DNA of 64,000 bases, from NCBI GenBank assembly GCA_017529925.1, contig JAFXMZ010000008.1, positions 52,585 to 116,584 of the forward strand. Reading direction: 5' to 3'. Position numbers and translations under genes: made by a program. This document shows positions 35,209 to 43,883 of this stretch, piece after piece (within the stretch, counting starts at the first letter, position 1; every line of letters starts with the position of its first letter). The DNA is from Clostridiales bacterium. Lineage in GTDB: Bacteria; Bacillota; Clostridia; Saccharofermentanales; Saccharofermentanaceae. The notes under the pieces were generated by a model, which was given only the letters and a program-made list of their open reading frames with translations, had not been told where the DNA came from and made no database searches.

Positions 35209-35237
35209 ATAATATAGTTTTTCATGTAAAAGTGCAA
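35209..35237 (-). promoter_or_regulatory. Promoter of the pucR-type/ftsEX operon
   Basis: Minus strand TTGCAC (35237-35232), 17 bases, TATTAT (35214-35209). The start falls near 35202, about 36 bases before the ATG. It lies just after the terminator of the upstream ABC gene, so the operon has its own start. Confidence 0.6.
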
Positions 35238-35265
35238 ACGAACGGGGCCTGTTTAACAAAAGCGT

Positions 35266-35306
35266 AAAAAAGGAGCCACCCCACAATGTGGTGAGGAGGC
35301 TCCTTT
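35266..35306 (-). terminator. Intrinsic terminator of the sugar-ABC ATPase gene
   Basis: Outer arms 35298-35306 and 35269-35277 pair perfectly over nine bases, with an inner GTGG/CCAC stem, then a T run on the minus strand (35271-35266). Confidence 0.85.
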
Positions 35307-35340
35307 ACAACTCTGGAGAGTATTATTATTATTCCATGTC

Positions 35341-36456
35341 TTACGAAATGATGCTCTGCTCTGTATCCTTATCGAAGATGTGGATACGGTTAGTATCGAT
35401 AGCAAGGTCAACAACCTGACCAACGGAAGACTGGGATGTCGTAGGATCGACTCTACATGTGAGAGGGAGAGATCCGTTAACCGTAACATAGAGATATGTC
35501 TCGGCACCGAGCATCTCAACGACGTCGACGTCAGCAGCGAAAGCTGTCTCAGGGTGATCAGTAACGAATGTTGCTTCATCCGTGATAGCCTCAGGACGAA
35601 CACCGAAGATAACCTCCTGGCCGTCACGCTCCATAACTTCCTCAACTGCATAACGCTCAGGGAGCTTAACAGTAACGTTCTCGAATGTTACATATACATC
35701 GGAACCGTCAACATTGATTGTTGCATTGATGAAGTTCATAGGAGGCATTCCGATAAATCCTGCAACGAATGTGTTGATAGGGTTATCGTAGAGCTCCGTA
35801 GGAGAATCAACCTGCTGGATGAATCCGTCCTTCATAACTACGATCCTCGTACCCATGGTCATAGCCTCTGTCTGGTCGTGAGTAACGTAGATGAATGTTG
35901 TCTTAAGTCTGTGGTGGAGCTTCGTGATCTCAACACGCATCTGAACACGGAGCTTAGCATCGAGGTTGGAGAGAGGCTCGTCCATGAGGAAGACCTTAGG
36001 ATCACGAACGATAGCACGTCCAAGTGCAACACGCTGTCTCTGACCACCGGAAAGAGCCTTAGGCTTTCTCTCGAGGAGGTGCTCGATCTCGAGGATCTTA
36101 GCAGCTTCCATAACGCGGCGGTTGATCTCGTCCTTAGGCATCTTTCTGAGCTTAAGAGCGAATGCCATGTTGTCACGGACTGTCATGTGAGGATAGAGAG
36201 CGTAGTTCTGGAAAACCATCGCGATGTCTCTGTCCTTAGGAAGAACGTCATTGATAAGACGGTCTTCGATGTAGATCTCACCCTCGGAAATATCTTCAAG
36301 ACCGGCGAGCATACGGAGTGTCGTGGACTTACCGCAACCGGAAGGACCTACGAGGATAACGAACTCCTTGTCGGCAACCTCAAGGTTGAAGTCGGAAACA
36401 GCAACAACGCCGCCGTCGTACTTCTTGTAAACATGCTGGAAAGATAAACTTGCCAT
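35341..36456 (-). CDS. Sugar ABC transporter ATPase (MsmX/UgpC type)
   Basis: 371 residues. ABC domain with Walker [10 protein letters not shown], signature [15 protein letters not shown], Walker [17 protein letters not shown] and [14 protein letters not shown]; then a TOBE/OB domain ([30 protein letters not shown]). This is the shared ATPase that energises several carbohydrate ABC importers in Firmicutes. No permease is adjacent, as is usual for such multitask ATPases. Codon use is strongly biased to preferred codons, suggesting high expression. It has its own terminator. Confidence 0.93.
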   Translation of the reverse strand: MASLSFQHVYKKYDGGVVAVSDFNLEVADKEFVILVGPSGCGKSTTLRMLAGLEDISEGEIYIEDRLINDVLPKDRDIAMVFQNYALYPHMTVRDNMAFALKLRKMPKDEINRRVMEAAKILEIEHLLERKPKALSGGQRQRVALGRAIVRDPKVFLMDEPLSNLDAKLRVQMRVEITKLHHRLKTTFIYVTHDQTEAMTMGTRIVVMKDGFIQQVDSPTELYDNPINTFVAGFIGMPPMNFINATINVDGSDVYVTFENVTVKLPERYAVEEVMERDGQEVIFGVRPEAITDEATFVTDHPETAFAADVDVVEMLGAETYLYVTVNGSLPLTCRVDPTTSQSSVGQVVDLAIDTNRIHIFDKDTEQSIIS

Positions 36457-36532
36457 TTAATAAAACCTCCAAAACGCCCTGTCGGGCTTTTTCATACGAG
36501 TACTATACCAAAGCGGTATTTCATCTTCTATA

Positions 36533-36546
36533 TGGCAAGGTTGCCA
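36533..36546. promoter_or_regulatory. Palindrome upstream of the ABC ATPase
   Basis: TGGCAAGGTTGCCA: six-base arms, two-base centre, about 80 bases upstream of the ABC gene start. It resembles a LacI-type operator half-site pair. In the rest of 36457-36708 I see no gene and no stronger signal. Confidence 0.3.
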
Positions 36547-36708
36547 AAAAAATCAAATGCAATTTGTATTTTATTTCAACTCGAAAAGCCTGTTTTTTCG
36601 CATAGTGCACATAGCTCTGACGGGCCTTTTGTGCACATCTTCCATAAGTGTGACACTTATTACGAACCGGTGACGGGATGATTACATCAGTTTTTATGCG
36701 GTTTTCGG

Positions 36709-36737
36709 TTGACTTTTGTATATTTATGCAGTATTTT
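36709..36737 (+). promoter_or_regulatory. Sigma-A promoter of the arg operon
   Basis: TTGACT (36709-36714), 17 bases, TATTTT (36732-36737). The ARG-box-like palindrome lies inside the spacer, where bound ArgR would block RNA polymerase. Confidence 0.62.
36717..36730 (+). promoter_or_regulatory. ARG-box-like operator in the argC promoter
   Basis: TGTATATTTATGCA fits TGnATwwwwATnCA, the core of the classical ARG box. A second half-site-like TGTATAAAT starts at 36737. In Bacillus, ArgR/AhrC binds pairs of such boxes with arginine as co-repressor. Confidence 0.45.
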
Positions 36738-36773
36738 GTATAAATCATACGCAATTCGCGAGAGGTTATATAT

Positions 36774-37838
36774 ATGAATAAGATTAAAGTAAGTATTATA
36801 GGAAGCACAGGATATGTCGGTGCCGAAGCGGTAAGGGGATTTCTCTGTCATGACAAGGTCGAGCTCGTCCATCTGACATCGAGGAGCTTTGCAGGCCGGA
36901 AGTTCTCTGACGTCTACCCCGTTTACAGAGGCATCTGCGACATCACCGTCGAGGATCTGACTCCCGAGCAGGTCGCCGAAGACAGTGACCTTGTAGTCAC
37001 GGCTCTCCCCCACGGAGTCTCCTCACAGACCGTGCCCGTGCTCCTTTCGAAGGGATGCCGCGTAATAGACCACAGCGGTGACTTCAGATATAAGAACCTC
37101 TCGACATATGAGGGATCGTACAAGCTCGAGCATCCCCATCCCGAACTCCTGAAGGAGGCCGTCTACGGACTTCCCGAGTTCTACAGGGAGCAGCTCCGCA
37201 CCGCAAGGCTCGCAGCCAATCCCGGATGCTACCCCACCTGTTCGCTGATCGCCCTGGCACCCTTCCTCAAAGCGGGGCTCATCAGAAAGGACAGCATCAT
37301 AATCGATGCGGTATCGGGCGTGTCGGGTGCAGGAAGAAAATCTGACCTCGCATATGCATTCTGCGAGACAGATGAGGCATTCAAGCCTTACGGGGTCGTT
37401 GGACACAGACATACGACAGAGATCGAGGAGCAGGCATCCTTCCTTGCAGGCGGTGACGGGACCGACATCAGGCTCACGTTCACTCCCCATCTCGCACCTT
37501 TCAAGAGAGGAATGCTCGCAACGGTATACTGCAGACCCTCCGACTCCTTTACGGATGTCACGGCCGAAAAGATTAATGCGGTATATAATGACTTTTATAA
37601 AGACGAGAGATTCGTCAGAGTCCTTCCCGGCAAAGAGCTTCCGGACGTCAAGGCCGTATATGGCGGAAACTATATAGACGTCAACGGAACATACGATCCT
37701 TCTACGGGAGTGATCAAGCTCTTCTCGGCACAGGACAATCTCGGAAAGGGAGCCGCGCTCCAGGCGGTACAGACTTTCAATGCGATGTTCGGCTTCGACG
37801 AGGGCGACGGATTACTTACAACGATAAGAGGTGTTTGA
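36774..37838 (+). CDS. argC: N-acetyl-gamma-glutamyl-phosphate reductase
   Basis: 354 residues. NADP fold [14 protein letters not shown] at the start, the catalytic cysteine in [12 protein letters not shown], and [12 protein letters not shown] toward the middle. Third step of arginine/ornithine synthesis: reduces N-acetylglutamyl phosphate to the semialdehyde. The ribosome site GAGAGG is eight bases upstream. First gene of argC-argB-argD-argF; argJ (or argA/argE) is not in the window, so acetyl recycling must be encoded elsewhere. Confidence 0.96.
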   Translation: MNKIKVSIIGSTGYVGAEAVRGFLCHDKVELVHLTSRSFAGRKFSDVYPVYRGICDITVEDLTPEQVAEDSDLVVTALPHGVSSQTVPVLLSKGCRVIDHSGDFRYKNLSTYEGSYKLEHPHPELLKEAVYGLPEFYREQLRTARLAANPGCYPTCSLIALAPFLKAGLIRKDSIIIDAVSGVSGAGRKSDLAYAFCETDEAFKPYGVVGHRHTTEIEEQASFLAGGDGTDIRLTFTPHLAPFKRGMLATVYCRPSDSFTDVTAEKINAVYNDFYKDERFVRVLPGKELPDVKAVYGGNYIDVNGTYDPSTGVIKLFSAQDNLGKGAALQAVQTFNAMFGFDEGDGLLTTIRGV

Positions 37839-37839
37839 T

Positions 37840-38772
37840 ATGGCAGATTCAAAGATAATGCCCGATATGTCGGGCGACATAATGGCAAAGATCGACAGGG
37901 CGTCGATACTCATAGAAGCTCTCCCCTACATGAAGAAGATGAGGGGACAGACGATCGTCATCAAGTACGGCGGAAATGCAATGGTAAATGAAGACCTCAA
38001 GTATTCCGTCATGCAGGACATCACGCTCCTTAAGTATATCGGCATCAACCCCGTGCTCGTACACGGAGGCGGACCCGACATCAACAATATGCTCAAGAAG
38101 GTAAACGTCGAATCGAGATTCGTAAACGGCCTGCGCTATACGGACGAGGAGACGATGGGCATCGCCCAGATGGTCCTTATCGGCAAGACCAACAAGGAGA
38201 TCGTATCGAACCTGAATGCCCAGGGTGCGAAGGCGATCGGCATCTGCGGCATCGACGGCAATCTCATCGAAGCTGAGAAGATGACAGAGGATGCTTCCGG
38301 CAACCCCGTCGATATCGGATACGTCGGAAAGATAAAGAAGATAAACACACACGTCATCGAGATGCTCGCTAATGACGAGTACATCCCCGTCATAGCGCCT
38401 ATCGGAGTCGGCAAGGACGGCGAGAGCTATAACATCAATGCCGATACGGTCGCGGCGGAAGTCGCGGCGGCCCTCAAGGCCAGCAAGCTCATAACGCTGA
38501 CTGACGTTCCGGGCGTAATGGAGGACGGCGAAGACGGCGAAAAGAAGCTCATCTCCATCCTTGACGAGGAATCGATAAAGGAATGTGTCGAAAAGGGCAT
38601 CATCACCGGAGGCATGATCCCCAAGATCGAAGGATGCCTCGACACCGTATTAAGAGGTGTACGAAGAGCACACATCATTGACGGAAGGGTACCTCACAGT
38701 ATTATACTTGAGCTGTTCACCGCCAAAGGCATAGGAACCATGATATTGAAAGATAAGAGGGACAGGAAATGA
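37840..38772 (+). CDS. argB: Acetylglutamate kinase
   Basis: 310 residues from ATG 37840 (AAGAGG eight bases upstream), two bases after argC. Amino-acid-kinase motifs: [27 protein letters not shown], and [12 protein letters not shown] near the C-terminus. Phosphorylates N-acetylglutamate. The N-terminus carries a helix ([20 protein letters not shown]) of the kind found in arginine-sensitive hexameric enzymes, so feedback inhibition by arginine is plausible. The stop overlaps the argD start. Confidence 0.96.
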   Translation: MADSKIMPDMSGDIMAKIDRASILIEALPYMKKMRGQTIVIKYGGNAMVNEDLKYSVMQDITLLKYIGINPVLVHGGGPDINNMLKKVNVESRFVNGLRYTDEETMGIAQMVLIGKTNKEIVSNLNAQGAKAIGICGIDGNLIEAEKMTEDASGNPVDIGYVGKIKKINTHVIEMLANDEYIPVIAPIGVGKDGESYNINADTVAAEVAAALKASKLITLTDVPGVMEDGEDGEKKLISILDEESIKECVEKGIITGGMIPKIEGCLDTVLRGVRRAHIIDGRVPHSIILELFTAKGIGTMILKDKRDRK

Positions 38773-40112
38773 CTATAGATAAGGATTTTGAACTGACAAA
38801 GAAATGGGATAAACAGTATTGCCTCGGAGTATTCTCTCCGGCGGACGTTGCCTTTTCGAAGGGAAGCGGCGTCTGGCTCTACGACATGGCGGGCAACAAG
38901 TACATGGATCTGATCGGCGGTATCGCCGTCAATTCCCTCGGCCACGGAAACACCGCGCTTACGAGCGCGATCTCCTCGCAGGCCAAGAAGCTCATCCACG
39001 TGAGCAACCTTTACTACAACTCACAGAAGTCGGAACTCGCATACAGGCTCTGCAACCTGAGCTTCGCCGACAAGTGCTTCTTCTGTAATTCCGGAGCAGA
39101 GGCCAACGAGGCGGCCATCAAGATCGCGCGCGGCTACCACTATTACAAGGAAGACAACAGGTACGAGATAATAACTGCGACGATGAGCTTCCACGGAAGG
39201 ACACTGGCGACCATCGCTGCAACGGGACAGGAGAAGTTCAGGAAGGCTTTCGGACCCGATATGCCCGGTTTTGTATATGTTCCCTATAACGACTATGACG
39301 CTATAGAAGCGGCGATCACCCCCCACACTGCGGCGATCATGCTCGAGCTCATCCAGGGCGAGAGCGGAGTCCATCCCGCAAGGAAGGAATATATCCAGAA
39401 GATCAGGAAGCTGTGCACCGAGAAGGATATCCTCCTCATAATCGACGAGGTACAGACGGGTATCGGAAGGACCGGAAGGATGTTCTGCTATGAGAACTAC
39501 GGCATCACTCCCGATATCATGACACTCGCCAAGGGCCTTGGCGGAGGCGTTCCGATCGGAGCCATGCTCTGCACTGACAAGGTCGCAACGGGCATGAGAA
39601 AGGGAGATCACGGATCGACTTTCGGCGGAGGTCCCCTCGCATGCCAGGCTGCATGCACCGTTCTCGAGCAGATCGAGGAGAAGGAGCTCCTGAACAACGT
39701 CGGAGAAGTGTCTGAGTATCTTTTCTACGAACTCGGAAAGCTCAAGATCAAGTATCCTTCCCTTGTTAATTCCGTACGCGGAATGGGATTCCTGATAGGC
39801 ATCGAGTTCAATGAGATCCTCGGATCCGTTGAGATGGCCCAGGTACTGATGAACAAAGGATTCCTCGTAAGCCCCATCGGCAACAGCACGATAAGGCTCG
39901 CACCTCCTCTCATCCTCAAGAAATATGAGGCGAAGAAGTTCATCACAACTCTCGCTGATATCCTGAAGAAGAACGTGAGCCTCCACCAGACGCACGCTTC
40001 CTCCGGTTCGACGCCGAAGGCAAGCTCTTTCGAGAAGAAGGAATCTTTAGACGTCACAAAGAGGAACAATCCCGACGAGAAATTTGATTTTGACGAAGAA
40101 CTGGAGAACTGA
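38769..40112 (+). CDS. argD: Acetylornithine aminotransferase with C-terminal extension
   Basis: 447 residues, start overlapping argB (ATGA). Class III aminotransferase with [31 protein letters not shown], the PLP lysine in TLAKGLGGG, and [14 protein letters not shown]. Converts N-acetylglutamate semialdehyde to N-acetylornithine. The family ends at about residue 400; here some 45 polar residues follow ([20 protein letters not shown] onward), ending in an acidic tail. The extension has no recognisable motif. It precedes argF by three bases. Confidence 0.95.
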   Translation: MTIDKDFELTKKWDKQYCLGVFSPADVAFSKGSGVWLYDMAGNKYMDLIGGIAVNSLGHGNTALTSAISSQAKKLIHVSNLYYNSQKSELAYRLCNLSFADKCFFCNSGAEANEAAIKIARGYHYYKEDNRYEIITATMSFHGRTLATIAATGQEKFRKAFGPDMPGFVYVPYNDYDAIEAAITPHTAAIMLELIQGESGVHPARKEYIQKIRKLCTEKDILLIIDEVQTGIGRTGRMFCYENYGITPDIMTLAKGLGGGVPIGAMLCTDKVATGMRKGDHGSTFGGGPLACQAACTVLEQIEEKELLNNVGEVSEYLFYELGKLKIKYPSLVNSVRGMGFLIGIEFNEILGSVEMAQVLMNKGFLVSPIGNSTIRLAPPLILKKYEAKKFITTLADILKKNVSLHQTHASSGSTPKASSFEKKESLDVTKRNNPDEKFDFDEELEN

Positions 40113-40115
40113 CAT

Positions 40116-41048
40116 ATGAAGCATTTTATCGATTTTCACGAAGACGTAGGAATTGAAGAACTTGATTATCTTCTCGATCTGGCTGCAGACATGAAGAAGA
40201 AGACGAAGACCGGGATCGAGCACCACTATCTCAAGAATAAGTCGCTCGGCATGATCTTCACGAAGTCTTCAACGAGGACGAGGGTCTCTTTCGAGGTGGG
40301 AATGTTCCAGCTCGGCGGACAGGCGCTCTTCCTGAGCAATAACGATATCCAGATCGGTCGCGGCGAGACGATCTACGACACCGCGCACGTTCTGTCGGGA
40401 ATGCTCGACGGCATCATGATAAGGACGTTCAAGCACAGCGACGTCGAGGATCTCGCGAAGTTCGGATCCATCCCCGTTATCAACGGACTTACAGACGACC
40501 AGCACCCTACACAGATGCTCGCGGACCTTCTTACGATCAAGGAGCATAAGGGTGAGCTCAAGGGATTGAAGCTCGCATATGTAGGCGACGGAAACAATGT
40601 CGCGAATTCCCTGCTTCAGGCATGCGCCAAGGCCGGAATGGATGTTTCGATCGGTGCTCCTGCGGACCATTCATGCCCTCAGAAGTATGTCGATCAGGCA
40701 CTTGCAGACGCTGCGGTAACAGGCGCCAAGGTAGTAACCACAACGGATCCTTACGAAGCATGCAAGGATGCAGATGTCATCTATACAGATACATGGACGA
40801 GCATGGGACAGGAAGCAGAGAAGGCCCAAAGGATCGAGATCTTCAAGGATTATCAGGTCAATTCCTCGCTGTTCGGCGTTGCGCATAAGGATGCCATCTT
40901 CCTCCACTGCCTCCCCGCCTACCGCGGCTATGAGGTAACCGAGGACATCATCGACGGACCGAGGAGCGTCGTTTTCGATGAGGCCGAGAACAGGCTTCAC
41001 GCTCACAAGGCGATCCTCGTAAACTGTTTCCTTAACGGCGATCTCTGA
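40116..41048 (+). CDS. argF: Ornithine carbamoyltransferase
   Basis: 310 residues. Carbamoyl phosphate site KSSTRTRVSFEVGMFQLGG, DDQHPTQMLAD, and the ornithine loop FLHCLPAYRG. Makes citrulline from ornithine and carbamoyl phosphate. The position at the end of argCBDF indicates the anabolic enzyme, not the arginine-deiminase paralogue. Eleven bases separate it from the GNAT gene, so read-through is likely. Confidence 0.96.
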   Translation: MKHFIDFHEDVGIEELDYLLDLAADMKKKTKTGIEHHYLKNKSLGMIFTKSSTRTRVSFEVGMFQLGGQALFLSNNDIQIGRGETIYDTAHVLSGMLDGIMIRTFKHSDVEDLAKFGSIPVINGLTDDQHPTQMLADLLTIKEHKGELKGLKLAYVGDGNNVANSLLQACAKAGMDVSIGAPADHSCPQKYVDQALADAAVTGAKVVTTTDPYEACKDADVIYTDTWTSMGQEAEKAQRIEIFKDYQVNSSLFGVAHKDAIFLHCLPAYRGYEVTEDIIDGPRSVVFDEAENRLHAHKAILVNCFLNGDL

Positions 41049-41059
41049 TCTTATATCCG

Positions 41060-41617
41060 ATGGACGGTCTCGTGATGAGAAGAGCCGTCCCCGGGGATGC
41101 GGAGAAGGTATCCGCCCTCATAAGGGACGCGATGGAATCGTACAGGCGCGATTCGGGCATATCAAAGGATGTGCTCGAGTCCCTCAGCGAGAGCGTCGAA
41201 TCCGTTGCCCACAGGATCATGCGGCACAGGTGCCTGTGTCTTTTCGACGGCGAAAAGATCGTCGGGACCATTACCCTGTCCGTCTGCCATAACCCGATGA
41301 AATATAATTTCTCCCGCAAGACCGAATATCTCCTGTCGACTCATAACAAGTGCGGTTATATATCGCGCTTCGCAGTCACGGACGAGCTGAGACAGACGGG
41401 GCTTGGCGCGCGCCTCATGAACGAGGCCCTGAGCACATTCAATGCCGAAAGGATAGAGCTCGTACTCCTGCACACGGCGGTAGCCAACAGAAAGATGCGC
41501 GAATTCTATCTCGCGAGCGGATTCGAGCTCATAGACAGCGAGAATTCCAGAGGATATGAAAGAGGGCTTTTCGCATACAGCGGAACGCCCGTGTCCGGAA
41601 TGGCGGAAACGGCCTGA
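41060..41617 (+). CDS. GNAT family N-acetyltransferase
   Basis: 185 residues. The opening LVMRRAVPGDAEKVSALIRD, GTITLSVCHN strand and the acetyl-CoA loop around RQTGLGARLMNEAL (Q/RxxGxG/A) define the fold; NRKMREFYLASGFE is the usual C-terminal motif. Substrate unknown. It follows argF directly but is not an ArgA (which would be the same fold but differ in sequence); an N-acetylglutamate synthase role would be a guess. Confidence 0.82.
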   Translation: MDGLVMRRAVPGDAEKVSALIRDAMESYRRDSGISKDVLESLSESVESVAHRIMRHRCLCLFDGEKIVGTITLSVCHNPMKYNFSRKTEYLLSTHNKCGYISRFAVTDELRQTGLGARLMNEALSTFNAERIELVLLHTAVANRKMREFYLASGFELIDSENSRGYERGLFAYSGTPVSGMAETA

Positions 41618-41621
41618 CCCT

Positions 41622-42020
41622 ATGAAGATCATGAGCAAAAAACAGGTAGTCCGCAAGGTCGTTTTGCTGATGAGGTTCGACGCAATATTCTGGTTTCTCC
41701 TGGCGATCGTCCAGATGGTACTCGGCGCACCCCTTATCCTGTTCTTCGGATACGGCATCGCGATGATACTGTGCGGAGTCTGGAACGTAAGGGCATCATG
41801 GGCAAGGCTCCAGCATGCTTCGCTGTTCAAAAAGAGGCCCGAACTCATATGGCCGTACTTCAGGGATCTTTTCGATCCGGTAATGTACTGTCTTGTCTTC
41901 AATGTGATATTCGGCGGACTGATAGGAGTGTTCGGATGCGTATTCGACCTTCTGCTCCGCGAATATGTTATAAAGAGAAAGGATATACTCTTATCGGGAG
42001 GTGACGTTGAATATGACTGA
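41622..42020 (+). CDS. Small membrane protein of unknown function
   Basis: 132 residues from ATG 41622 (another ATG at 41631). Three or four hydrophobic segments: about 20-50 (AIFWFLLAIVQMVLGAPLIL onward, with a second run FGYGIAMILCGVWN), and 88-110 (PVMYCLVFNVIFGGLIGVFG). No known motif. The start has a poor ribosome site and lies four bases after the GNAT stop. It overlaps the frame of ispE only if the latter starts upstream of its ribosome site; the actual ispE start at 42013 gives an eight-base overlap. Confidence 0.6.
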   Translation: MKIMSKKQVVRKVVLLMRFDAIFWFLLAIVQMVLGAPLILFFGYGIAMILCGVWNVRASWARLQHASLFKKRPELIWPYFRDLFDPVMYCLVFNVIFGGLIGVFGCVFDLLLREYVIKRKDILLSGGDVEYD

Positions 42021-42933
42021 GCTCAAAGCAGATGCAAAGATCAATCTCCTTTTGAAGATCAAAGGCGTGACCGATGGAGGATATCACGATCTTTTCATGC
42101 TCATGCAGGAGATCTCGCTTGCCGATGACATAAGGATAGAGACAGTCCCTTCGGATACGTTTGAAGTATCGGTCCCCGGCGGATTGGCAGAAGACGGAAG
42201 CATCATCCCCTCCCCTATCCCCGAGAAAGAGGATCTGTGCTATAAGGCTGCGATGGCTTTCTATGAGGCTTTCGGGCCGTTCGAAAAGAACTTTTCGATG
42301 AAGATATACATCAATAAGAACATACCGTCACAGGCAGGACTCGGGGGCGGTTCTTCAGATGCTGCTGCGATCCTCCGCTTCATGCGTGAGATGACCGGCA
42401 TGCCGTCTGATCTGTCCGATATGATCCCCGTTGCCGCCAGAGTCGGCGCAGACGTCCCATTCTTCCTTTACGGAGGCACCAGGATATGCGAGGGCATAGG
42501 CGAGATAATGACTTCCGTCCCCTCACTCTCCGGACTTAACCTCGTTATCGCCAAGCCGTCATCGGGGGTTCCGACCGGAAAATGCTTTGCTGCGGCCGAC
42601 AGCTCGCCCGTGACATATGATGATGCCTTTAAGGAGAGCGTGCTCGATGCGCTCGGGGACGTTGATTCCCCGCGTGAGACGCTCGAGAGGCTCATTTCCG
42701 AAGGCCTTCTCGTAAACGACCTGGAGGCTCCCGCAAGGGAGATGGTCCCCGGGATCGGTGAACTCATCTCTGCGCTCCGCTCCGAAAATGCCGTATTTGC
42801 AGCAATGTCCGGATCCGGAAGCGCCGTATTCGGGATCTTCGATACAGAGGAGGATGCCCACAGGGCTTATGACTCCCTTTCGGAGTGTGAAAGATATAAG
42901 GATCACTTCTTTACAGTCTGCACGACCGTGTGA
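42013..42933 (+). CDS. ispE: 4-diphosphocytidyl-2-C-methylerythritol kinase
   Basis: 306 residues from ATG 42013, with GGGAGGTGA nine bases upstream. GHMP kinase motifs: KADAKINLLLKI at the start, PSQAGLGGGSSDAAAIL as ATP loop and FAAMSGSGSAVFG near the C-terminus. Fourth step of the MEP route to isoprenoids, which shows that the organism uses that pathway. It ends the rightward series from argC and is followed by three tandem terminators. Confidence 0.95.
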   Translation: MTELKADAKINLLLKIKGVTDGGYHDLFMLMQEISLADDIRIETVPSDTFEVSVPGGLAEDGSIIPSPIPEKEDLCYKAAMAFYEAFGPFEKNFSMKIYINKNIPSQAGLGGGSSDAAAILRFMREMTGMPSDLSDMIPVAARVGADVPFFLYGGTRICEGIGEIMTSVPSLSGLNLVIAKPSSGVPTGKCFAAADSSPVTYDDAFKESVLDALGDVDSPRETLERLISEGLLVNDLEAPAREMVPGIGELISALRSENAVFAAMSGSGSAVFGIFDTEEDAHRAYDSLSECERYKDHFFTVCTTV

Positions 42934-42995
42934 ACAGAGCTCATCAGGATCATGTCAGCCGGAAAGTTATCCGTTTTTTGAAAAATCACAGATTT

Positions 42996-43032
42996 CGGAT
43001 AACAATTCAGCTCATTTGTTATCCGCTTTTTT
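42996..43032 (+). terminator. Tandem terminator 1 after ispE
   Basis: CGGATAAC (42996-43003) pairs perfectly with GTTATCCG (43018-43025) across a 14-base loop; six T follow (43027-43032). Confidence 0.75.
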
Positions 43033-43046
43033 CATTTTCAGAATTT

Positions 43047-43082
43047 CAGATAACTTTTTGTATATTTTGTTATCCGTTTTTT
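43047..43082 (+). terminator. Tandem terminator 2 after ispE
   Basis: CAGATAAC (43047-43054) and GTTATCCG (43069-43076) pair with one A-C mismatch across a 14-base loop; six T follow directly. Confidence 0.7.
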
Positions 43083-43097
43083 CTGTATGAGATTTTT

Positions 43098-43133
43098 CAG
43101 ATAACATTTGTGCCTATTTGTTATCCGTTTTTT
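43098..43133 (+). terminator. Tandem terminator 3 after ispE
   Basis: CAGATAAC (43098-43105) and GTTATCCG (43120-43127) pair as in copy 2; six T (43128-43133). Confidence 0.7.
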
Positions 43134-43272
43134 CAAAAAAACAGATTTTCAGATACTCCGCCCTACAGGAGGACCCGCGAACAGAAAACTGTACGGAACA
43201 TCTCTACACAACTCCTGCGCGGAACGGATGTACGGACCTGCTGATATTTACCAATGAGCTCACCGCAGTTTC

Positions 43273-43309
43273 AAAAACAAAGGGCCGGCCCGTTATCCGG
43301 GTCAGCCCT
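43273..43309 (-). terminator. Intrinsic terminator of veg
   Basis: On the minus strand an AGGGC-CCCG/CGGG-GGCCCT-type stem (43309-43281) with a GATAA loop, then TTTGTTTTTG. It contains the same GTTATCC core as the repeats beside it. Confidence 0.7.
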
Positions 43310-43341
43310 GTTATATGCTTATCTTACTAATTCCCGAAGGA

Positions 43342-43611
43342 TCAGCTTGCAGCTTCTTCCTCCTGACGGGCGGGGACCGCTACTCTGACTGCACGTGTAA
43401 GAACGTCGACATAGCTGTATGATACGATCTCAAAATCATTATCGGATGCTCTCAGGCATCTTACGGTGAATACGTTGGGATAGCAGTTCTCGATAACCCC
43501 TTCGTGGATTATGAGTCTCTTACGTCCGCCGTTGGATGTAAGCCTTACCTGCTTGCCGATCATGGACTGCAACTTGCTCCTGCACATATCCAAATCAGAT
43601 CTGATAATCAT
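43342..43611 (-). CDS. veg: Veg family protein
   Basis: 89 residues from ATG 43611, with GGAGG eight bases upstream; the open frame continues above this without conservation. IGKQVRLTSNGGRKRLIIHE, GVIENCYPNVFTV and the C-terminal SYVDVLTRAVRV are family hallmarks. In Bacillus, Veg is expressed from one of the strongest promoters known and affects biofilm formation and spore germination. A near-consensus promoter is present here as well. Single-gene transcript. Confidence 0.92.
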   Translation of the reverse strand: MIIRSDLDMCRSKLQSMIGKQVRLTSNGGRKRLIIHEGVIENCYPNVFTVRCLRASDNDFEIVSYSYVDVLTRAVRVAVPARQEEEAAS

Positions 43612-43676
43612 CGTCCCGTCCTCCGATCCATATCTCTTCCGGATGCAATGCGGCATGTTTACCGCAATACACAGAA

Positions 43677-43705
43677 ACTATAACAGTTTTTTGATTTTCT
43701 GTCAA
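43677..43705 (-). promoter_or_regulatory. Strong sigma-A promoter of veg
   Basis: Minus strand TTGACA (43705-43700, consensus), 17 bases, TATAGT (43682-43677). It parallels the famous strong veg promoter of Bacillus. An A/T-rich upstream region may act as an UP element. Confidence 0.78.
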
Positions 43706-43802
43706 CGAAAAAACACAAGATATCGAGCCTGTTTGTGAAACATCAACAAAATATAGTGTCAAAGCCCCTTCGCATCGAAAAGCACCATTCAGGCCGTACG
43801 GA

Positions 43803-43831
43803 TTGAACGACACGCTTTATTATTGTAAAAT
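43803..43831 (+). promoter_or_regulatory. Sigma-A promoter of fhs
   Basis: TTGAAC (43803-43808), 17 bases, TAAAAT (43826-43831). The start falls near 43838, 46 bases before the fhs ATG. A longer open frame begins at this very TTG, which is the -35, not a start codon. Confidence 0.7.
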
Positions 43832-43883
43832 AAGCGGGTGTGCACACGCGTTTGAATGCGAATATCAGCACGGGAGAATGATT

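Larger units (their letters stand above)
42966..43156 (+). repeat. Four-copy 51-base tandem repeat with palindromic ends
   Basis: Units begin at 42966, 43018, 43069 and 43120 (periods 52, 51, 51). Each has GTTATCCG, a T6 run, about 15 variable bases and C(A/G)GATAAC, then 14 variable bases before the next unit. The fourth copy is degenerate at its end. The spacers end in ATTT. The next 100 bases up to 43280 show nothing else. Confidence 0.85.

Noticed and set aside
35380..36447. 355-codon rightward open frame
   Set aside because: Opposite the sugar-ABC ATPase, in which every catalytic motif is intact.
36457..36773. T-box or other riboswitch for argC
   Set aside because: The promoter lies only about 37 bases before the ATG, leaving no room for a structured leader.
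42966..43156. Possible CRISPR array
   Set aside because: Only four units, 14-base spacers, repeats that vary inside and palindromic ends that form terminators; no cas genes.
42930..43244. Open frame with 17-residue repeats overlapping the ispE stop
   Set aside because: The repeat period of 51 is divisible by three, so a frame stays open by chance. Conserved parts are stems and T runs, not codons, and there is no ribosome site.
43803..43883. N-terminal extension of fhs starting at TTG 43803
   Set aside because: That TTG belongs to the -35 box of the fhs promoter; ATG 43884 has the ribosome site and the normal family length.
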